This document shows positions 7,035 through 10,348 of a DNA stretch of 10,348 nucleotides, piece by piece (the stretch's first letter is position 1; each line of letters begins with the position of its first letter). This stretch comes from Actinomycetes bacterium. GTDB taxonomy: Bacteria > Actinomycetota > Actinomycetes > Actinomycetales > Cellulomonadaceae. Below the pieces are notes generated by a model. That model saw only the letters and a list, made by a program, of their open reading frames with translations, did no database searches and was not told the origin of the DNA. The stretch covers positions 1 through 10,348 of the forward strand of contig JAEWYD010000232.1 in the NCBI GenBank assembly GCA_023462275.1, written 5' to 3'. A program made the translations under genes and the position numbers.

Positions 7035-7520
7035 GTGGACGTCGTCGAGGTCGTGGTGGGGCTCGCCATCCTGGTGGGGCTGGTCGGGATCGTGGTGCCC
7101 GCCCTGCCCGGGTCGCTGGTCATCGCCGCGGCGGTGCTCGTCTGGGCGATCGACTCCGGCGGTGGCGCGTGGGGGGTCTTTGCCGCGGTCCTGGTGCTGC
7201 TGGCGGCGGGCTCGACGGCGAGCTACCTGGTGCCCGGCCGGCGCGTCGCCGCGTCCGGAGTGCCGCGCTCGACGCTGGTCGTGGCAGGGCTGCTCGGCGT
7301 CGTGGGCTTCTTCGCCGTCCCGGTGGTGGGCCTCCTGCTGTTCTTCCCGGCCGGCCTCTACGCGATGGAGTACCGCCGCCTGCGGGACCACACGGCGGCC
7401 TGGGCGTCGGCCTGGCTCGCGATCCGGATGACGGCGCTGGGGATGCTCCTCGAGCTCGCCGCAGCGCTCGTCGCGGCCGGCACGTGGCTCGTGGCCGTCC
7501 TGGTCGGCGTGGGCTCCTGA
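7035..7520 (+). CDS. DUF456 family membrane protein
   Basis: A 161-residue, very hydrophobic protein. Likely membrane segments are about 5-37 (a helical hairpin broken by VPALPGSL at 21-28), 46-66, 78-110 and 129-157, with a short basic cytoplasmic-looking stretch around EYRRLRDH (112-119). The PxLPGxLVI element near the N-terminus and the Gly-rich repeat of paired hydrophobic helices match the DUF456 family, whose function is unknown. I chose GTG 7035, which is 7 nt behind GGAGGG (7022-7027). GTG 7029 would put the ribosome binding site too close. The gene stands alone: a strong terminator lies upstream and a separate promoter lies downstream. Family assignment is by pattern only. Confidence 0.72.
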   Translation: MDVVEVVVGLAILVGLVGIVVPALPGSLVIAAAVLVWAIDSGGGAWGVFAAVLVLLAAGSTASYLVPGRRVAASGVPRSTLVVAGLLGVVGFFAVPVVGLLLFFPAGLYAMEYRRLRDHTAAWASAWLAIRMTALGMLLELAAALVAAGTWLVAVLVGVGS

Positions 7521-7555
7521 GTCGCGCGCCGGGCGCTCGGGGCGGGCCGGTGATC

Positions 7556-7585
7556 TTGACAGAGCGGCCGCGGCATATCGATACT
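7556..7585 (+). promoter_or_regulatory. Sigma-70-type promoter of the DUF2975-XRE operon
   Basis: A perfect TTGACA -35 (7556-7561) is followed after 18 bp by GATACT (7580-7585), which matches TATAAT at four of six positions. Transcription would start near 7592, giving a leader of about 30 nt before the ATG at 7622. This is the only consensus -35 in the window. The -10 lies inside the palindrome at 7574-7607. Confidence 0.65.
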
Positions 7586-7607
7586 CGATACATCGATTTT
7601 CGATATG
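7574..7607. promoter_or_regulatory. 34-bp TCGA-rich palindrome, probable operator
   Basis: The left half CATATCGATACTCGATA (7574-7590) and the reverse complement of the right half (7591-7607), CATATCGAAAATCGATG, agree at 14 of 17 positions. Four TCGA cores start at 7578, 7585, 7593 and 7600, spaced 7, 8 and 7 bp and symmetric about 7590/7591. The element is markedly AT-rich compared with everything around it and covers the -10 and the predicted transcription start. A repressor bound here would block the promoter. The XRE protein encoded downstream is the obvious candidate, by inference. Confidence 0.7.
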
Positions 7608-7621
7608 CCTGAGGAGCGGAC

Positions 7622-8218
7622 ATGGAACGGCGCCCGGTGGACTGGCTCATGTGGACCGAACGCGCGCTGGCGCTGGCGGCCGTCCTGCTCGTCGCCGGCG
7701 GGCTCGTCGGGGCGGCGGCGCCCTTCGCCGGCCAGGGCTTCACGGTGCAGGTGCCCGTGAGCGCGCTCGCCGAGGTGACCGCGGCGTCGCCCGCCGGCCT
7801 CGCCGACGGCGCCGTCCTGGACCCGGCCGGCACGGTCGGCGTCGAGATCGCGGAGCCGACCTCCGCGCAGGCCGCGGCGCTCGCGCTCGGCTGGGTGCCG
7901 ACGATGACGGCGGCCGGCATCGCCGTGATCCTGCTCCTGCGGATCGTGCACGACGCGCGCCGCGTCGGCCCGTTCACGCCGGCCACCGTCCGCCGCCTGC
8001 GCGCGATCGCCGTCGTCTCTCTGGTCGGTGGGCCGGTCGCGATCGCGGCGACCGCGATCTCCAACGGCCTGCTCACCGACAGCGTGCTCCGCGGCGCCTC
8101 GCACCCCGAGGTCCACGTCACCTTCGAGTGGGCGCTGCTGGGGCTCGGGTTCCTGGCCCTGGCCGAGGTCGTCCGGACCGGGCAGGCCATGCGCCACGAG
8201 CTCGACGAGGTGATCTGA
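7622..8218 (+). CDS. DUF2975 family membrane protein
   Basis: A 198-residue protein with four predicted membrane segments, about 15-36, 86-108, 127-150 and 167-185. A polar region that probably faces outside lies between the first two (about 37-85). The loop between segments two and three carries GPFTPATVRRLRAIA (116-130), the signature of DUF2975 proteins, and the C-terminus is charged (RHELDEVI). The family is known for being encoded next to a small XRE regulator, as in the Bacillus subtilis yoaS-yozG arrangement; its activity is not established. The ATG start follows GAGGAG (7611-7616) at 5 nt. The next gene begins on the base after this stop codon, so the two are translationally coupled. 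The promoter and operator upstream serve both. Confidence 0.82.
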   Translation: MERRPVDWLMWTERALALAAVLLVAGGLVGAAAPFAGQGFTVQVPVSALAEVTAASPAGLADGAVLDPAGTVGVEIAEPTSAQAAALALGWVPTMTAAGIAVILLLRIVHDARRVGPFTPATVRRLRAIAVVSLVGGPVAIAATAISNGLLTDSVLRGASHPEVHVTFEWALLGLGFLALAEVVRTGQAMRHELDEVI

Positions 8219-8449
8219 GTGCCCGTCGAGGAGCACCGGGTGGACGTGGCGATCGACCGCCTGCTCGCCGAGCGCGGCATGACGCTGACCGAGCTCGCGG
8301 AGCGCGTCGGCGTCACCGTCGTGAACCTCTCCGTCCTCAAGAACGGCCGGGCGCGCGCGATCCGCTTCAGCACCCTCACGGCGCTGTGCGACGCCCTGCA
8401 GTGCCAGCCGGGCGACCTGCTCGCCGTCGCCCCGGACGACGGGGGCTGA
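8219..8449 (+). CDS. XRE/Cro-type helix-turn-helix regulator, YozG-like
   Basis: A 76-residue protein that is little more than one Cro/CI DNA-binding domain. The helix-turn-helix covers about 22-44 (LTELAERVGV, then the recognition helix around VVNLSVLKNG), followed by the FSTLTALCDALQCQPGDLL segment (50-68) typical of this family. It should act as a dimer in the cytoplasm. The GTG start directly abuts the TGA of the DUF2975 gene. GAGG (8207-8210) inside that gene is 8 nt upstream and serves as ribosome binding site, indicating coupled translation. It is the likely ligand of the palindrome at 7574-7607, which would give negative autoregulation. Whether the membrane partner controls the regulator's activity is unknown. 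Confidence 0.88.
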   Translation: MPVEEHRVDVAIDRLLAERGMTLTELAERVGVTVVNLSVLKNGRARAIRFSTLTALCDALQCQPGDLLAVAPDDGG

Positions 8450-8500
8450 GCACTCCTCACCCGCAGGGCGCGTCAAGGCCGGACGCCCACACGCCGATGT

Positions 8501-8512
8501 CCTCCACGGAGG
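8501..8512 (+). promoter_or_regulatory. Ribosome binding site of the lipoprotein gene within a small inverted repeat
   Basis: GGAGG (8508-8512) is a strong Shine-Dalgarno 9 nt before the GTG at 8522 and supports that start. It is preceded by its exact complement CCTCC (8501-8505), so a short stem CCTC/GAGG with a CACG loop could hide it. The stem is only 4 bp and its effect may be small. The rest of the 72-bp gap between the XRE gene and this gene shows no clear promoter. Confidence 0.5.
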
Positions 8513-8521
8513 TGTTGCGGG

Positions 8522-9106
8522 GTGTCCAGGACCAGGACGACGGTGGTGGGTCGCGGCGTGCTCGCCGTGGCGATCGTCGCGGCGTTGGCGTCGTGCGCGC
8601 AGGGAGATCCGACCGGGGCCGTGAGCCCCTCCCACGCGCCCGCCGCCGAGAGCGCGGCCGCCGCGCCTGATCCCGACGTCCGGCTCAAGGGCCTGGCCGA
8701 GGCGACCCAGGCCGAGACGTCGGGGGCGCTCACGCACCAGGAGGCGTACGACGCGCTCTACGCGCTCGTCAGCCCGTCGGACAGCCTCATCGACGAGTGG
8801 AACACGGCCGTCGATGCCGAGAACTGGACCCTTGTGCGGGACCTGTCCGGCCGACTCGCCGACTCGCTCCGCGCGCTGCAGACCGAGGTCCTCGCCCAGC
8901 CGTGGCCCGAGGACGCCGCCACCGCGGCGCAGGAGTTCGCCACCGCCCTCGAGGACGAGATCGGGTGGTACTCCGTCGTCTCGATCGCGACGTCGGACGC
9001 CGACACCTGGTCCGCGCTCGACAAGCCGTGGTCCGACGCCGCCGCGTCGGCCTCCGAGGAGCTGTGGACGGTCCTGGAGCAGGGGCTCGCGACGGCCGGC
9101 GGCTGA
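8522..9106 (+). CDS. Putative lipoprotein of unknown function
   Basis: A 194-residue secreted protein. The N-terminus has basic residues (RTRTTVVGR), a hydrophobic core (VLAVAIVAAL) and the lipobox LASC, placing the lipidated cysteine at position 25, so it should be anchored on the outer face of the membrane. Residues about 26-55 are Ala/Pro/Ser-rich, a flexible tether. The mature part is acidic, helical and rich in Trp, with EAYDALYALV and SLIDEWNTAVDAENWTLVRDL as the more ordered stretches. I do not recognise the family. GTG 8522 is supported by GGAGG at 9-nt spacing and by the complete signal peptide it produces. Its stop codon forms the loop of a hairpin shared with the convergent sigma factor gene. 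It may be transcribed from the DUF2975-XRE promoter by read-through or from an unseen promoter. Confidence 0.8.
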   Translation: MSRTRTTVVGRGVLAVAIVAALASCAQGDPTGAVSPSHAPAAESAAAAPDPDVRLKGLAEATQAETSGALTHQEAYDALYALVSPSDSLIDEWNTAVDAENWTLVRDLSGRLADSLRALQTEVLAQPWPEDAATAAQEFATALEDEIGWYSVVSIATSDADTWSALDKPWSDAAASASEELWTVLEQGLATAGG

Positions 9107-9120
9107 GCCGCCGACCGTCG
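9090..9120. terminator. Bidirectional hairpin between the lipoprotein and sigma factor genes
   Basis: A 14-bp arm CGACGGCCGGCGGC (9090-9103) pairs with 9107-9120 with one mismatch (9096 against 9114). The 3-nt loop TGA (9104-9106) is the lipoprotein stop codon itself. The structure lies 7 bp beyond the sigma factor stop on the other strand, so it can end transcripts from both sides. No U-tract is seen on either strand. Confidence 0.7.
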
Positions 9121-9127
9121 CGTCCCG

Positions 9128-10348
9128 TCAGTCGAGGTAGTCGCGCAGGACCTGCGACCGGCTCGGGTGGCGCAGCTTCGACATCGTCTTCGACTCGATC
9201 TGGCGGATCCGCTCGCGGGTGACGCCGTAGACCTTGCCGATCTCGTCCAGCGTCTTCGGCTGGCCGTCCGTGAGCCCGAACCGCATCGAGACGACGCCGG
9301 CCTCACGCTCCGACAGGGTGTCGAGCACCTGGTGGAGCTGCTCCTGCAGGAGCGTGAAGCTCACGGCGTCGGCCGGGACGACCGCCTCGGAGTCCTCGAT
9401 GAGGTCACCGAACTCACTGTCGCCGTCCTCGCCGAGGGGGGTGTGGAGCGAGATGGGCTCGCGGCCGTACTTCTGGACCTCGACCACCTTCTCGGGGGTC
9501 ATGTCCAGCTCCTTGGCCAGCTCCTCCGGCGTGGGCTCCCGGCCCAGGTCCTGGAGCATCTGGCGCTGCACGCGGGCGAGCTTGTTGATGACCTCCACCA
9601 TGTGCACCGGGATGCGGATGGTCCGCGCCTGGTCCGCCATCGCACGGGTGATCGCCTGCCGGATCCACCAGGTGGCGTACGTCGAGAACTTGTAGCCCTT
9701 GGTGTAGTCGAACTTCTCGACCGCGCGGATGAGACCGAGGTTGCCCTCCTGGATCAGGTCCAGGAAGAGCATGCCGCGGCCGGTGTAGCGCTTGGCGAGC
9801 GAGACGACGAGGCGGAGGTTCGCCTCGAGCAGGTGGTTCTTGGCGCGGCGGCCGTCCGAGGCGATCCACTCGAGCTCGCGCCGCAGCTTCGGCTCCAGCT
9901 TGGGCCCGGTGGCGAGCTTCTCCTCGGCGAACAGGCCGGCCTCGATGCGCTTCGCGAGCTCGACCTCCTGCTCCGCGTTCAGGAGCGCGACCTTGCCGAT
10001 CTGCTTGAGGTAGTCCTTGACGGGGTCGGCGGTCGCGCCGGCCGTCACGACCTGCTGCGCCGGCGCGTCGTCATCGTCGGCGTCCGAGTAGGTGAAGCCG
10101 GTGTCCTCGGCCTCCTCCTCCGCGGCGGGCGCGGGGGCGGCGGCGACCTCGACGACGTCCTCCGTCGCCTCCCCGTCCGCGGTCTCCTCCTCGGCGACCT
10201 CGTCCTCGTCGGCCTCTGCCTCGACCTCGACCTCGAGCTCCGGCTCGTCGAGCTCCTCGGGCTGGACGTCCTCCGGCTCCTCGTCCTCGCTCTCCTCGTC
10301 GGCGACGACGTCGGCCACCGGGGCGGCGGCCTTGGCCTTGCCCCGGGT
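9128..10348 (-). CDS. sigA: Primary (housekeeping) sigma factor, RpoD/HrdB type, 5' end outside window
   Basis: 406 residues are visible up to the stop; the frame stays open at the right edge (TRGKAKAAAP and onward), so the true start is outside. The protein directs RNA polymerase to vegetative promoters. Visible residues 1-10 are Lys/Ala-rich, and about 11-95 form a strongly acidic low-complexity tail typical of actinobacterial SigA/HrdB. Region 1.2 follows at about 108-141 (DPVKDYLKQIGKVALLNAEQ). Region 2 is at about 173-250, with NLRLVVSLAKRYTGRG, the core-binding DLIQEGNLGLIRAVEKFDY and the -10-reading segment YKFSTYATWWIRQAITRA. Region 3 is at about 250-330. Region 4 is at about 340-395, with the -35-binding helix-turn-helix TLDEIGKVYGVTRERIRQIE. 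The C-terminus LRDYLD is canonical. A GTG at 10318 is in frame but is not a likely start, because the alanine/lysine-rich tail continues upstream. The gene converges with the lipoprotein gene. Confidence 0.96.
   Translation of the reverse strand, partial: TRGKAKAAAPVADVVADEESEDEEPEDVQPEELDEPELEVEVEAEADEDEVAEEETADGEATEDVVEVAAAPAPAAEEEAEDTGFTYSDADDDDAPAQQVVTAGATADPVKDYLKQIGKVALLNAEQEVELAKRIEAGLFAEEKLATGPKLEPKLRRELEWIASDGRRAKNHLLEANLRLVVSLAKRYTGRGMLFLDLIQEGNLGLIRAVEKFDYTKGYKFSTYATWWIRQAITRAMADQARTIRIPVHMVEVINKLARVQRQMLQDLGREPTPEELAKELDMTPEKVVEVQKYGREPISLHTPLGEDGDSEFGDLIEDSEAVVPADAVSFTLLQEQLHQVLDTLSEREAGVVSMRFGLTDGQPKTLDEIGKVYGVTRERIRQIESKTMSKLRHPSRSQVLRDYLD

Noticed and set aside
7574..7607. Regularly spaced TCGA units considered as a small CRISPR-like or tandem repeat array.
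   Set aside because: The units are only 4-6 bp with 7-8 bp periodicity and arranged as a palindrome. Position over the -10 fits an operator.
7120..8737. Two long minus-strand open frames (446 and 459 codons) opposite the DUF456, DUF2975 and XRE genes.
   Set aside because: Their translations are low-complexity Arg/Ala/Ser/Gly sequence with no recognisable motif. The plus-strand genes there have ribosome binding sites, a promoter and known families.
6915..9127. The accessory-looking stretch considered as a defence island or toxin-antitoxin locus.
   Set aside because: The XRE gene's partner is a four-helix DUF2975 membrane protein, not a toxin. No nuclease, NTPase, integrase or flanking repeats are present, and base composition apart from the operator matches the surroundings.
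10316..10318. GTG at 10318-10316 as the sigA start.
   Set aside because: The frame is open through the window edge with Lys/Ala-rich sequence typical of the N-terminal tail of these sigma factors, and no ribosome binding site precedes this GTG.

Overview
The window is a GC-rich stretch with the strong third-position G/C bias, GTG starts and near-absence of AT-rich spacers expected of a high-GC actinobacterium. The mix of genes (an actinobacterial-type ParC/ParE pair, a DUF7455 zinc-ribbon protein, a primary sigma factor with a long acidic N-terminus, a GNAT/CoA-ligase fusion) suggests a member of the Micrococcales, probably Cellulomonas-like. That placement is inference from protein flavour, not a database match. 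Coding density is high. No gene-free gap exceeds about 135 bp, and I see no tRNA, rRNA, CRISPR array, insertion sequence or prophage gene.

Layout from left to right. (1) 1-809, minus: N-terminal part of a GNAT acetyltransferase fused to an acyl-CoA-synthetase-like region, running off the left edge. (2) A 133-bp divergent promoter region. (3) 943-3402, plus: topoisomerase IV subunit A (parC). (4) 3409-4428, minus: a tandem-GNAT acetyltransferase, convergent with parC, with only 6 bp between the stop codons. (5) 4456-6582, minus: topoisomerase IV subunit B (parE), just upstream of the tandem-GNAT gene on the same strand. (6) 6702-6914, plus: a 70-residue DUF7455 zinc-ribbon protein, divergent from parE and closed by a perfect 18-bp hairpin. 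(7) 7035-7520, plus: a DUF456 membrane protein. (8) 7622-8449, plus: a two-gene module of a DUF2975 membrane protein and a small XRE/YozG-type repressor, behind a TTGACA promoter that carries a striking 34-bp TCGA-rich palindrome. (9) 8522-9106, plus: a lipoprotein of unknown function. (10) 9128-10348, minus: the primary sigma factor (sigA/hrdB/rpoD), with its 5' end outside the window.

Functionally, most of the window is housekeeping: chromosome decatenation (ParC with ParE), promoter recognition (SigA) and two acetyltransferases. The accessory-looking part is 7.0-9.1 kb, with a membrane protein, a self-contained membrane-protein/repressor pair and a lipoprotein. I do not see a clear new multi-gene system. 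The items most worth a second look are the operator of the DUF2975-XRE pair, a recurring arrangement of -10-like hexamers placed 6-7 nt before GTG starts (predicted leaderless mRNAs), the diverged CoA-binding segment of the first gene, and the hairpin whose loop is the lipoprotein stop codon.
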